Positions 46,883 through 57,960 of a DNA stretch of 64,000 nt are shown here, one piece after another. The notes beneath the pieces were generated by a model, which was given only the letters and a program-made list of their open reading frames with translations, had not been told where the DNA came from and did no database searches. Within the stretch, counting starts at the first letter, position 1. Each line of letters opens with the position of its first letter. Source of the DNA: Tanypteryx hageni. Its lineage: Eukaryota > Arthropoda > Insecta > Odonata > Petaluridae. Made by a program: the position numbers and the translations under genes. The stretch is from NCBI GenBank assembly GCA_028673005.1, contig CM054118.1, forward strand, positions 87,228,964 to 87,292,963, in the 5' to 3' direction.

Positions 46883-49800
46883 GTACGTAAATTTAGTTGT
46901 TATTCTGAAATGACAGTTCCGGAATTCATCAGAATCCATATTTGATGATGTATTTACAATTATAAGTAATTTTTACTTTAAAAAGATCTCATTAGAGGAC
47001 GACAGGCTTGCGACAATCCATCCTGGGAACGTGGACTAAGTTTTAACTTTTAGCCGTAGTTACATCATATTTGTTAATTGAAAGAAAATTCATTACAATT
47101 TTAAATATTTTTATATAAAAGTAAAATCGTCTTGAGGGGTTTCTACCGGCTTATATGCTATAGGTCATACGTCACCGAAACTTTCCATAAATAAGAATAA
47201 ATACAAAAAGTAAACATATTTGTGTCTTTAATTATATATTTTAGGAGATAGTCCCAAAAAAGGAGGAAGAAGAAGTAGAACCTATACCTCCAGAACATCT
47301 AATTAAGCATCCTTTGCAAAACACATGGACCTTATGGTTCTACGAGAACGACCGGAGCAAGTCTTGGGAGGAAAATCAACGAGAAATCACATCTTTTGAC
47401 ACTGTCGAAGATTTTTGGGGGTTAGTGAATGAGACATTCCCAGAAATTTGAATTTATTTTTGAATGTTTTGTATAGTCGTTTATACATTGTAGAATGATT
47501 TATTTGCCGGTTACTGGTCTTTTTTTATGTGCTGGAAGGTGAGCTGACCTGATTTTTTAATTGAACACTCGTGAATTATTTTGTAACATTTAAACTCATC
47601 TCAACTGTGTTGTCTTTAATTATACCATATTGATACTTAGTATGCATGCATACGATTTTCTTGATAATGTAGTTTTTCTATTGACATAAGTTTTATTTTC
47701 TATGAATAGATTGTATAACAACATTAAAGCTGCGAGTGACCTTCGCGTTGGATGTGATTATTCGTTATTTAAGAAAGGAATAAGACCAATGTGGGAAGAC
47801 GATGCTAACAAAAGAGGCGGCCGGTGGCTAGTCAGCCTTGAGAAGAAACGAAATGAACTTACTAGCTTCTGGCTTGAAGTGGTTTGTACAACATTGTTTT
47901 ATCGTGGCGAATATTTTCTTAAACTGTATGTAATGTAGTTCATATTTGAAAAAATATTACATCCATACTAATATATTTAGGAAAGAATTGCTTTTTAGCC
48001 ATGTTCTTTATTATAGCCAAGATCAAATTATTTCCTAAACGATATATACGACATAGTCTTTATAATTTACCTTCAGTTATCTCTTAAAGGAATGGCTAAC
48101 CAAATGTAGAAAATCATTTTTAACGGTAAAAATATGCTTATTATGTAATGATTTATATTTTCTCCTGTAAGTATTAGTATTGACTCAAGTAAAAATACAC
48201 GAGATAAATTTTCATATTACGAGCGATTAACTGATTATTGTTCTACATGGATGAAATTTTGTGTAATGATTTTCATTTTTATAAAAATTGACTCCAGTGA
48301 TACTGCAACCAAGTATCAGTGCATTCAATTATGATCCAAATTCAACTATGAAAAAGTTTTTCGTATTGTGATAATATACCCAGGCTGACAAGCATACTTA
48401 TTACTTAATAATTAGTACCAAAAATGTGTTTTACTTTCAACTGTTGGAAAATCTGAAATGTAGTTGCATGTGGATATCATATTATGTATTATATTGGAAA
48501 TGGGAGAAAGACGTGTGCTGGCCACATTAGAGTTTTTATGAAATGTAAAATATTAAAGAAGTGGCATTCTTGTTTGTTCAATTTTAAAACAAGTGATGAT
48601 CTTTTGAAACCTTACGTCAAGTTTGATTGATTGCTTTCACAATATTACTCTAGTAAATATTTAGAAGAAATGGGGAGGAGTCAACATTTTTTTCGAATTG
48701 GGATAAGCAATAAATTATGTAGTGTGTTGGTCTGATTTTAAGGTGAATTTTTAAATGTAAGCTTAAAAAAATCCATATTCACCTTATAGTCTATCAAAGA
48801 CATCTTCTATTCCTCTCCTCCCTCTTCTCTCCCAAAACATTTTTTCTCTCACTTCACTTCTGAAAGAAATTTGATTTATAGGAAGTCACCAATATGGTGT
48901 TTGTATGAATATGCCAGAGCTTCAAAAAATTTTCATTTTGCTACTACAGGAATATATGGCTTGTATAGGTACAACTCTGATGATTATCATTAAAAATTTA
49001 TAAAACAGCCTGTTGATTTGAATACTATTACATATGTATGTTCCAGATTTAAAGTGTGATGTAGCTGTATGTGACACACAACCTGCTTAGTCTCTATTAT
49101 GATGGAGATTAATTCCTAGAAGTGGTGACATTTAATGAAATGACATTACAAAACCTAAGCATTATAGGTTATATTCCTGACAGACTTTTTTTGACACATA
49201 TGAGGTGCTACCCAAAAGTTATGAAAATGCTGATGTTACAATGTAACCAATAATAGTACAAAAATTACTCGGATAGGTGGTAATAGAGTATATTTTCGCG
49301 AGCAGTTTGCCTCATATGCCATTTTATGTTGTGTCGGTCACATTTGTGAAGTTTTTGGTGAAGACGTGTACCACGTGTTCTGCGATTGTTTGAAATGAGC
49401 AATTTAGAAGAACAAAGAGTTTGCATTAAGTTTTTTTCAAGCTTGGTAAAACAGTTTCTGAAACACATGAAATGTTATGAACAACCTTTGGAGAAGATGC
49501 TTGATCAAAAGCATAAACATACATGTGGTTTTCAAGTTTCAATGATGAACAAATTTCTGTGGAAGACAGCATTCTGGACGGCCATTAACGGATAGAACGG
49601 ATGAAAATGTCGAAAGGGCTTGAGAGTTAATTCACCAAAACTGGCATTTTACTATTCATGATTTGTGTGAAAAACTGAATCTTTCTTACAGAAGCTGCCA
49701 ATGCATTTTATCAGAAGATCTGAACATGCGTAGGATTTTTGCCAAATTTGTTCCTTGACTGTTAATGGATGAACAAAAGGAAAATTGACTATTTGTGTTG

Positions 49801-52800
49801 TGATCATCAACAAGTTCAAAATGACCCAAATTTCTTCTCCAAGGTCATTACAGGTTATGAAATGTGTATTTACAGGTACCGTCTGGAAGCAAAGCAGCAG
49901 TCGTCATAACAGAAATCTCTGCAAAGAAAGCCAGACAAGTTCGATCAAATGTCAAGTGCATATCAATTGTTTTTTTTTGCTGCGATGGTATCATGAATTC
50001 ATCCTCCCTGTCCTATCAATCAGCAATATTACACTGAAGTTCTACTGCATCTGCGGGAAAATATCTGGAGCAATAGAGATTGGTTAGTTCATCATGACAA
50101 TGCGCCTGCTCACATCGCCCTGCCTATCCAATAGTTTCTGGCCAAGGAAAGCATGGTTGTGGTCCCTCACCCCCTTAATCTCTGGACCTTGCTCCCTGCA
50201 CATTCTTTTTGTTTCCAAAGATGGAATTGAAACTCAAGGATAAGAGGTTTAATATTGTTTTGGAGATTCAGCAACAATCTTGGGAGGTACTTGACAGTAT
50301 TACGAAAGAAAGAGTTTCAGATATGCTTCCAATAATGGCAGAATCATTGGGCTCAGTGTATTAACTCCGAAGGGGAGTACTTTGAAGGGGACATGATGTA
50401 AAATTAGATTAGGATGAATCATTCTCAGGATGCTAACTGGGTCATCTTGACAATCGCTGCTGACATTTCGGCAACTAGCTCTGTCGCCATCTTCAGCGGT
50501 TCTGATTTAATTTCACTATTTGCCTGAAAATTGTTCGATGAAAAACTTTTTGTTAATAAATTAAACACTTCACAACATGAAACCTCACCAGGGCTGTTTG
50601 AAAGCACTACAGAAGCATTTGAGGCACTTTGTTCACTCATGTTTGCAATTTTAAAATTGCTTCCACTCTGCACTTTATTACGCGAAGAAAAACCACAAAA
50701 TTCCTCCTATCTGAGCCAAAATGCTTGGAAGTAATATCTGTTAATGCATTACTATAGCACAAACACTTCTATAGGCATGAAGGTTCACATGAAACTTTAT
50801 AATTGCAACTTATTGAAACTAATATAACTGGATCAAATGCCTAGTCTCTGATTGTTTACTACAGTAAATGCCTCATCGATGTGTATGCAATAATGTTTTT
50901 GCTTCCTAGTATGCTAGTAGTGTTATTTTCAGCCATTGTGTGGTGCCAGCTGTCAAGGTGGATTTTAAAAATGTCGTGCAGTCACTGGAGGTGTGCTTCT
51001 AAAATTGCACTTGTGAATGAGTGATTTTTATTATTATTATTTTGAACTAGTGTAATTGCCTGTCAAGTATGATGGGTATGCATGGATTAAGTATTAAATT
51101 TAAGGAACTTCCCATTCTTCCTTCTTATCTCTCTTCTTATCTCTCTTCTTCTCTCCCATCCTCCCTCCCTCCCATCCTCCCTCCCTCCCATTCTCCCTCC
51201 CTCCCATCCTCCCTCCCTCCCTCCCATCCTCCCTCCCTCCCATCCTCCCTCCCTCCCATCCTCCCTCCCTCCCATCCTCCCTCCCATCCTCCCTCCCTAC
51301 CTCCCATTCCTCCCTCCCTCCCATCCTCCCCCCCTCCCATCCTCCCCCCTTCCGATCCTCCCTTCCATCCTCCCTCTCATCCTCCCTCCCTCTCCTTTCT
51401 CTCTCCTTCTCTGGAAAAATAGACTAATTCTATACCACCCTTACTTTCTATGTACCTTACATTCTATATCCCTTCCTTCCTATCTCCCTCCCCACATCCC
51501 CTTCTCTTTTATTCTACATCTATATAGTCATCTAGATAAACAAAAGAATCCAAACCAAATCCCAGTCCCTTTAGAATTACATAATTTCCGAAAACTCCTA
51601 CGATAATTTAAGGATATCTATGCATTCGTATATATTACACATATGCAGGTTGAGACAACATTTGATTCTCGAAGTTTAACGGTGACGTGGTTAGGAAGAC
51701 AACATCCTGTTTAAAAGTCAATATTTTCCCAAAATATGTGATTTAAATGTTTAATATGAGAGATTTCGAATGATAGGCAGAAAAAGATGAATAGAATAAG
51801 AAACTTCATTAATATTCCTAAAACATAGTTTAAATTCGAAGATTGTACGTCAACTCTTTCTTATTTTAATTTCAAAAGAATAAAAGCCTGTACTTTAAAA
51901 AGTCACTTTTTACGTGTTATCTTACAGGAAATGGAAATCGCCCCCCTGAAGTCGAACCTGTGTTTTTTTTTCATCATTTAATTTTTATATCTGAATCAAA
52001 CATTCCTGCGAAATTTCAACCTTCCACCTAATCGGGAAGTTTGTTAAAAATGCGTTAAAACGTGCCATTGATGACAGCGTCACGTTTCGGACAACGGCTA
52101 TTATATTAAGTATTTTAATTTGGAAGCAATGCTTCCCTCGCTTCCATGGAGGATTTGCCCGTGTAATGATAATGAGAGTTACAGGTAACTACAACTCCCT
52201 AGTCAAACAAAAGCATAGGTAAGACTAAATAATTTTTTTGTCGATAATCTCAACTCAGCTAAGTGTAATTCATATTTATACCAGGTGCTACCCAAAAGTT
52301 CCGGGAATTTGTGCATAAAAAATTACTTACGCTAAGTCCTAATTTCCACCGTCCCCTTCAAAGTAGTCCCCTTGGGCTTTTATACAGCGTTCCCATTGTT
52401 TTTTCCATTATGCAAAGCATCCTTGGAAGTCTGCAGGTGTGAGCGTGTTAAGCACCTCTTGCGATTCTGCCCAGATCTCAATCGTGTCAAAACGTCGCCC
52501 TTTCAGCCGGAGTTTCATTTTGGGGAACAGGAAAAGGTTGCAGGGGGCGAGGTCAGGAGAGTAGGGGGGGGGATGACTGTCATGTTTTTGGAAGCCAGGA
52601 ACTGCCTAATAAGGAGTGATGTGTGGGCGGGCGCATTGTCATGGTGGAGCACCCAGTCATTGTTGCGCCACTTGTCTGGGCGTTTGCGTCGGACGTTCTC
52701 CCTTAGCCACTTCAATACATCGCAGTAAAACTTTCCATTGAGAGTTTGACCGGGTGGGAGGAATTCTTTGTGGATGATCCCGTTGATGTCAGAAAAAATG

Positions 52801-55800
52801 ATCAGCTTGACATTGCTGCGAACTTGACGCGCTTTTTTCGGCTGCGGTGAATTTGGTGACTTCCACTGTGACGACTGCTGCTTTGTCTCAGGGTTATAAC
52901 CATAAACCCAAGATTCATCACCAGTTATGACCTTAGAGATGAAGTTGGGGTCATCTCTAATTTTATTTTGAAGCTCCCTGCAGACAGCAACACGATGGTC
53001 TTTCTGGTTGTTGCTCAGCAGTCTCGGAACAAATTTTGCAGCAATGCATCTCATGTTCAAATCCTCGGACAAAATGCGTTGACACGTCCCGTACGACAGT
53101 CCGATGATGTCACAAACATCATCGATTGTTCGCCTTCGGTCTGCTAGGATAGCCTCATGCACTTTTGAGACGTTTTTCGGAGTTGTGCTTGTCGACGGTC
53201 GACCAGAACGCTCATCGTCATTGACAGACGTCCGTCCATCCTTGAAACGTTTTGCTTTGGCTTAAAGCATCATCACCAAATGCTTGTTTAAGCATTGTGT
53301 GTGTTTCTGCTGCCGTTTTGCCGAGTTTGAAGCAGAATTTGATGCAAATTCTTTGCTCCTTAACATCAGCCATTTCAGTTCGAAATGAATTCGCAGAAAC
53401 ACTCAAACACGATGTTACAAAAATGCACAGAACTTGCAAACACGTGCACTCAGCTAGCCGTCACGTTGCACACTTATTCACAAAGGATACTGCCTAGCGG
53501 CGAGTGGCTGTACTACAAGCGGTTCACGTGTGCTATTCAAATTCCTGGAACTTTTGGGTAGCACCTCGTATATATCATGGAGAAAGAATGTAGGTATCAA
53601 ATTCCCCTCAGTTGGAATTTATGGAATTTTGCCTTATGTACTTTCCAAACCACATATATGAAGCAATGTGACCTATAAAAAACTTGCTCCTCAATACATT
53701 GATGACTTATAAGCAAAATGATAAGTAACGATATGTATAGCTTTGATTTTGATTGTACGTTATATCTATCCTAAAATATATGAATTTTGAGGATTTAACA
53801 AATTTTTTCCTTTCCATTGCAGCAATATTTTGTATCATTTTCCTTTGATGACTTTATCCAAATTAAATAAATTAATCACATAATTATTATAATTTGACGG
53901 TTAATGTGTATGAAGTTAATGAATTAGTTATGATTTTACTTTTATGCATGACAACTCATCTTTTTACTTTATTAATAATCAAATTAATCAAAGATTAATG
54001 TTTAATTTTTACTTTTCAGTTACTTTGTATGATTGGGGAGGCATTTGATGAATGCAGTGATGAAGTATGTGGAGCTGTTTTAAATGTAAGAGCTAAAGTT
54101 GACAAGATAGGTCTATGGACATCTGATTATTCAAATGGCACTAGTGTCAAAGAAATAGGGTAAGCATTTGCTTTTATTTTATTAGACTTTGTGTGTTTTT
54201 ATGTGATATGTGTTTGTTCTTTCACTTTGTTTAATCCTATCCACTACTACATGAAAACATATTTCTTGCTGTACAGCTCCAAATCAATTTTGCATGCTGC
54301 TTCAAAAGATAGGTAGTGGTGTGAATAAATAGCTGTATAATTTTCATTTTTGACTCTTGTACTACCAAACTTCTGTGCATTGTAGCAGGAAGCGCAACCA
54401 TGGTAAAAGCACTATTTACATACTGTGTTTATCAGAATTTATTTTTTGTATGATACTTTTCAAAATGGTCAACAAGATGTAGACCTGGCGTTCTTGTGCA
54501 CATTTTGCAGTAAAGCGGTTTCTTTTCTCTCACCCTTCATTTTTCTATCACTGCACAATCTTCTGAAGAACCTACCAACCTTCTTAAGATGTGTTGTTTT
54601 CCATCCAGATGTTCTCATGGTCAGAGGATGATGGGCGACCGCGGTTTGTTTTATTATGGATTCTTCCCACTAATTGAACTATCAGCTGCTTATGAAAATG
54701 TTTGTATGTAACAAACAGCTTTTTATCTTTGGCATGAACTATTGAGAAGAGAATAATATAGCTGTTCACTGTCCTAGCTTCCATAATCCCAAAAAATAAC
54801 TTCCTCCACCATTTGATGGGCTTCTTTGTGAATGTGAAACTTGAGCAGTAGTAGTCAGTGTGATCGACCGCTTCCATGTTGGCAGTGATTCAAATATTAT
54901 GATCAGTTTCTTGATATCATCGATAATGCCATTTTTGATTGAAGACAATCACCTCCATCGACAACACCATCATCTTCATTTTCACTTAAACTGTCACTTT
55001 CCTCAGCAGTATCAGGCTCATTATAATTACCATATTTACCCAAAAGGAAGACGAGGTTTTTTCACAAAAATGCCATTAAGAATATTAGGTATTGTCTTAG
55101 AATAGAGTATGAGGATTTAAGGTGAGAATACACCCTTATTTTAAATGCACCATGATGTCAAATATTTATTAGTGCATAAAGTAATACATCGTATTTAAAT
55201 AAATACTACAATACTTTAAAAATTTAAGGTCAAATTTCTTAAAATTGCTCCCACAGACCAATGGTTCCACTTCAGCAGTAGGGAAGAGTTTAGAGCTGGG
55301 TAGGTGATCGAGTAACAAGTTGAAAACAAATTATTACAGTTGGGCGGTTCTGTGCTTAATATGAAACACAAAGTCATGCAGGCACCAATTAAGGTGTCTA
55401 GTAATACAATGTAAGCAAGACCGATACAATTTAAACGTATCTACTACAATTTAAACATGATGCTTTGCGTTTGGTATGCCAACGGCAGACGTAAAGTGGG
55501 CGTGAGTTTCAGAGTGTAGAAAATTTACGAGAGCATTTGAGTAGTACACGCTTTGCTGAGTTTTAAAGTGAAATAGTGACAAGTTATTATTTATAACTTT
55601 TAAATACTAATAAACAAATGGCAGATCATGTAGAGAAAAAAGGAACTGTGGTAAGAGGAAATGTATCGAAAGGAATTAGATGTAATTACTACAGAAATTT
55701 TAAGTTAATGGTGGTGCGCTATGTTGAAGAAACAAATAATTGTGCAGCAGGGAGGAATTACAATGTGACTGAAGCAAATGTGCGAAGGTGAAAGCAAGCA

Positions 55801-57424
55801 AAAGAGAAACTTGAAGGTGCTAACTCAACACGGAGATCATTTAGTGGACCAAAACGAGGCAGATTTCATGCATTAGAAGAGGAAATTGCAAACTTTGTGC
55901 GTATTCAAAGAATGGACAGTAAACCGGTGATGCGGGATATCATTAAATTAAAAGACCAAGAATTTGCACGATCGCAAAACATTCCACACCAAGAATTTAT
56001 GGCTAGTAATGGATGGTATATGCATATGATGCGTCGTAATGGTTTTAGCCTGCGACGAAGAACTTCACTTTGCCAGCATCTACCTTCCGACTTCACAGAC
56101 AAACTAATAACTTTTGTAAGAACCTAATTTTTTTAGGGGGCGTCTTAAATTCAAGGTCGTCTTCGTTTCGGGAAAAAATGGCAACTCCTGCATTAACATC
56201 ACTTAATTGAGATAATGGAAAATGTGACAGTTCATATTTTCCTCTATAAGATAAATTATAATCAACGCCATAACATGGCCAGCAAAAATAATTGTGCCAT
56301 GGAAATACTATGTGAGCCGACATAGGATCGCAATGGGCAATAACCGATGTTGGCTGACAGCTGAAAGAGTAGCAGGAAGAGTTAAGTCCTTGACAAGAGA
56401 AATGGGGTTATTTGATAATTTTACCTTTTATTTTAGTTTCTTGGTTTTGTGTCATGAATGATCACTTTCATGTCCTAATGTTACTGCTATATTTCATTGA
56501 TGGCTACCATTGTCTTAGAGCTAAGTTGTAACACAGGTGTTATCCATGAGCGTCCACTGGGCATTTCCCCCGTCTGGATCAGGCCTGTTTCAAGGGAAAA
56601 CAGCCTTTGATGTCTGATTAGGTCATGGGATTAACGTGGTCATTTTTCTGAGGTGGGGACCTCTGCCTTTGCTCCTTACAAGGTGCTTTTTCACGTAAAC
56701 AACAAATGGTGAAGCATTCAACATTGCCACTCATGCATGTCTGGCATTGCTCTCACTCCTGGATCATCAGCCTGTACCCCTCCCCCACTCCATCTCCATT
56801 GCTGCCACCAGACAATGATAGCCCCTTGTCACCACTTCCTAATGCTGACATCAGTCTGCCCATACCCCAATTGATGGTATAGACTCAGACGTAGACAATC
56901 CATTACCCCACTCCTCAGCACACCTAGTCAGCCAGCACCCATAACAACCTCTTAATCTCCATACTGACAGTGATTACAGCTTGAATTTGTCGTAGTTTGC
57001 GTGGCAGTATCACATACCACCATTAATTATGTATATGAAATAAGGGATTCATTCATTGCTTTAGGCAAGGTTTTTTTGTAACTGTTCTGTCAGAATTTTA
57101 ATATACATGTCTGTGATCTGTGGTTGCAGTCCTCAGGTTTCTGATTTTGGCATGTGTTATCACTTGTGAGCATTTTATTAGCGTTGAAAGTAAATTTGGT
57201 TTGTAGAATTCTTGTTTTTAGGATTGTTTTATTCTTGTGTAATAGTTGTTAATGTCAAAGTGTTGCTTTATGATGGTGTACTTATTTTGACAATTTCTCT
57301 TCTTTTCAGGCGCAAATTCAAGGAAAGATTGAGAATTAATCCAAAAATAACAATTGGATACCAAATTCATAAAGACACTCAAAATAAATCGGGTTCTATT
57401 GCAAAAAATACTTATACATGCTAA
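46853..57424 (+). CDS. eIF4E: Eukaryotic translation initiation factor 4E, five exons
   Basis: The spliced CDS is 633 nt (210 codons): 46853-46882, 47245-47420, 47710-47881, 54020-54159 and 57310-57424. All phases agree and all junctions are GT-AG. eIF4E binds the mRNA 5' cap and recruits eIF4G in the cytoplasm. The cap-binding Trp residues are present at 51, 68 and 97, Glu at 98, and the phosphate-contacting Arg150 and Lys155 in LNVRAKVDK. The eIF4G/4E-BP docking motif TVEDFW is at 63-68, and the Ser equivalent to the Mnk site lies in KSGS near 202. The length is normal for the family (about 210-220). The N-terminus is short and acidic. The C-terminus KNTYTC is closer to the Drosophila form than to the vertebrate one. 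Introns are 0.36, 0.29, 6.1 and 3.2 kb; the last two hold many transposons. Confidence 0.95.
47245..47420 (+). CDS. eIF4E: eIF4E exon 2
   Basis: It begins after TATTTTAG and ends TGGGG|GTTAGT. It encodes an acidic linker (EIVPKKEEEEVEP), the first beta strands (HPLQNTWTLWFYEND), the cap-stacking Trp in SKSWEENQ, and the eIF4G-binding helix FDTVEDFW. It ends in phase 2. Confidence 0.95.
47710..47881 (+). CDS. eIF4E: eIF4E exon 3
   Basis: It follows the acceptor GAATAG and completes the split Gly codon, then encodes LYNNIKAASDL, CDYSLFKKGIRPMWEDD with the second stacking Trp and its Glu, and KRGGRWLVSLEKKRNELTSF. The donor is GTG|GTTTGT. The loop after GGRW is two residues shorter than in human eIF4E. 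Confidence 0.95.
48490..48545 (-). repeat. Repeat family R1 fragment (copy d)
   Basis: GGGAGAAAGACGTGTGCTGG and CCACATTAGAGTTTTTATG are a mutated version of the R1 edge (GGAGAAAGTCATGTGGTGGC, CACATCAGATTTTTTTCATG at 34731). Only the edge of the repeat is present, in eIF4E intron 3. Confidence 0.5.
49201..50400 (+). mobile_element. Decayed mariner, same family as 52281-53568
   Basis: TA followed by TGAGGTGCTACCCAAAAGTT is the left terminus, nearly identical to the ends of the mariner at 52281-53568. A broken transposase in plus orientation follows: MSNLEEQRVCIKFFSSL at the start, RSCQCILSEDLNMR-like words in other frames, and HHDNAPAH-like DNA near 50090. The 3' end retains GAAGGGGAC near 50385, which in the sister copy lies just inside the right terminus, but the terminus itself is missing. 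Confidence 0.75.
49394..50370 (+). pseudogene. Mariner transposase, heavily mutated
   Basis: The recognisable order of blocks is: N-terminal helix (LEEQRVCIKF), a mid region with an LSEDLNMRRIFAKFVP-like stretch about 49710-49755, a TGYEMCVYRY-like version of the TGDESW block around 49850 (first catalytic Asp apparently lost), and the NAPAH block near 50100. Numerous stops and frameshifts separate them. It is much more decayed than its sister at 52339-53373. Confidence 0.65.
50425..50720 (-). pseudogene. Possible PLE tail or unknown ORF
   Basis: A minus-strand frame of 82 codons reads NMSEQSASNASVVLSNSPGE, then LLTKSFSSNNFQ, and ends LKMATELVAEMSAAIVKMTQ. The last phrase resembles the sequence that closes some Penelope-like and related elements (compare SPEDDKRVLSKCRN at 23.7 kb). 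No catalytic domain is present. It begins right next to the truncated mariner. Confidence 0.3.
51119..51410. repeat. Pyrimidine microsatellite/minisatellite (CTCCCTCCCAT)n
   Basis: A roughly 290-bp array of CCTCCCTCCCTCCCAT-like units with variable lengths of 11-16 bases. The plus strand is almost entirely pyrimidine, so it may adopt triplex or G-quadruplex structures. Long open frames in several frames here are products of the repeat. It joins directly to the inverted repeat at 51421. Confidence 0.9.
51421..52085 (+). repeat. Long inverted repeat, left arm
   Basis: This arm runs from TAATTCTATACC through ATTCTACATCTATATAG, ATTACATAATTTCCG, AACATCCTGTTT, GCCTGTACTTTAAAAAGTC, CAGGAAATGGAAATCGCCCC and CAACCTTCCACCTAATCGG to TGATGACAGCGTCACG. 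It is the reverse complement, with moderate divergence, of 59326-59985. Both arms adjoin a pyrimidine/purine tract at the same end, so they are two copies of one repeat, type unknown. Confidence 0.85.
52281..53568 (-). mobile_element. Mariner element, nearly full length
   Basis: The ends are CCAGGTGCTACCCAAAAGTT and, inward from the right, CGAGGTGCTACCCAAAAGTT, flanked by TA at 52279-52280 and 53569-53570. The length of 1,288 bp is normal for mariner. A transposase gene of family-typical length lies in minus orientation. The similar ends and few lesions mark it as the youngest-looking DNA transposon in the window. Confidence 0.95.
52339..53373 (-). pseudogene. Mariner transposase with few lesions
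   Basis: The span from MADVKEQRICIKFCFKLGK to the stop at 52339-52341 is 1,035 bp, the normal mariner length (about 345 codons). Visible parts are the HTH region (AETHTMLKQAFGDDALSQSK), IGLSYGTCQRILSEDLNMR, the first catalytic Asp in VITGDESWVYGYN, and the second in WVLHHDNAPAHTS. The third Asp block is out of frame because of a shift in the run of nine G/C bases at 52563-52571. Another frameshift lies near 53245, and one in-frame stop occurs near 52410. It is inactive as it stands. Confidence 0.85.
54020..54159 (+). CDS. eIF4E: eIF4E exon 4
   Basis: It begins after TACTTTTCAG with LLCMIGEAFDECSDEVCGAV, then LNVRAKVDKIGLWTSDYSNG, and ends at GG|GTAAGC in phase 2. It carries the Arg and Lys that hold the cap triphosphate. 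It lies between two inverted repeats, at 51.4 and 59.3 kb. Confidence 0.95.
54432..55025 (-). pseudogene. piggyBac transposase, internally deleted
   Basis: On the minus strand an acidic N-terminal-like piece (TAEESDSLSENEDDGVVDGG) is followed after a short gap by the C-terminal part of a piggyBac transposase: DHTDYYCSSFTFTKKPIKWW, RKLFFGIMEARTVNSYI, HKQLIVQLVG and NRGRPSSSDHE. A shifted frame then gives the Cys-containing tail LYCKMCTRTPG...FEKYHT. The DDE core is absent. It sits in eIF4E intron 4, opposite to the gene. The remnant at 17748-18370 is a different piggyBac family. Confidence 0.75.
55030..56180 (+). mobile_element. Tigger/pogo-type element, deleted
   Basis: ACCATATTTACCCAAAAGGA and AGACGAGG at 55026 resemble the ends of elements whose termini read TTTACCCGAATATAAGACGA. 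GGGGGCGTCTTAAATTCAAG and GTCGTCTTCG at 56137-56165 look like the other, diverged, end. In between is a pogo-type transposase N-terminus. The catalytic domain is missing. Confidence 0.5.
55618..56127 (+). pseudogene. Pogo/Tigger-type transposase N-terminal half
   Basis: The frame MADHVEKKGTVVRGNVSKG leads into a CENP-B-like DNA-binding region (FKLMVVRYVEETNNCAAGRN, YNVTEANVRR), an in-frame TGA near 55790, then RSFSGPKRGRFHALEEEIAN and a second HTH (HQEFMASNGWYMHMMRRNGF, SLRRRTSLCQHLPSDF). A stop at 56125 comes before any DDE motif. In intact relatives these two domains bind the element's ends. Confidence 0.75.
57310..57424 (+). CDS. eIF4E: eIF4E exon 5 and stop
   Basis: It begins after CTTTTCAG and encodes RKFKERLRINPKITIGYQIH, then KDTQNKSGSIAKNTYTC and TAA at 57422. 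The GYQIHKDT and KSGS segments match the C-terminal lobe of eIF4E. Confidence 0.93.
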
Positions 57425-57960
57425 TTATTATGGTTATTACTATCTACAAGATGATCCTGTAGTAAATGATTGAAAATTTGAGAGGGCTGTTAGCCCTCAG
57501 ACTGGAAGTTCATGTTATTTAAAATGTTGGCGGGATGTGGTTGAATGGACCCAGTGATTCACTGGCAAAAAAGTTTTGTTTTGTCCCAGCTTATTACTCT
57601 CCTGCCTGTCATGCCCAAGGGAGTGCTGCTTTTCATTGTGGCACTGCCCTTGCCTTAGAGTGAAGTGTGCATGGTGATGAAGTTTTTTGTATTAAATTTA
57701 TTTAAAATGAAAATGATATACTTTCTAAGAGATTTTCTGTTTGTTATGTTAATATTACTTACTTTCTGTATTGGTTTAATGGCATTTGCAATTTGAAAAT
57801 TATTTTGTTTTATTAACTAGTTATTATTTGCATTACAAGTAGATACCGGAGTTGAATTATTCAGTTTGTGTTGAGTTAGCAATAATTTAATGTAATGGAT
57901 CCGTCATTTTTAGTATGGTGTAAATATTGAGTTTTTTGCTTAATAAACTTTCAAATGCTA
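57425..57960 (+). terminator. eIF4E 3' UTR with poly(A) signal
   Basis: The sequence after the stop has no further coding match to eIF4E. A canonical AATAAA at 57942-57947 (TTAATAAACTTTC) is a good candidate cleavage signal, about 520 bases after the stop. ATTAAA at about 57690 is an alternative. Confidence 0.45.

Noticed and set aside
51087..51340. Three overlapping minus-strand open frames rich in GGREDGRE-type repeats, and a plus-strand PPSLPSS-type frame
   Set aside because: They are translations of the pyrimidine array in several frames; there is no independent coding signal.
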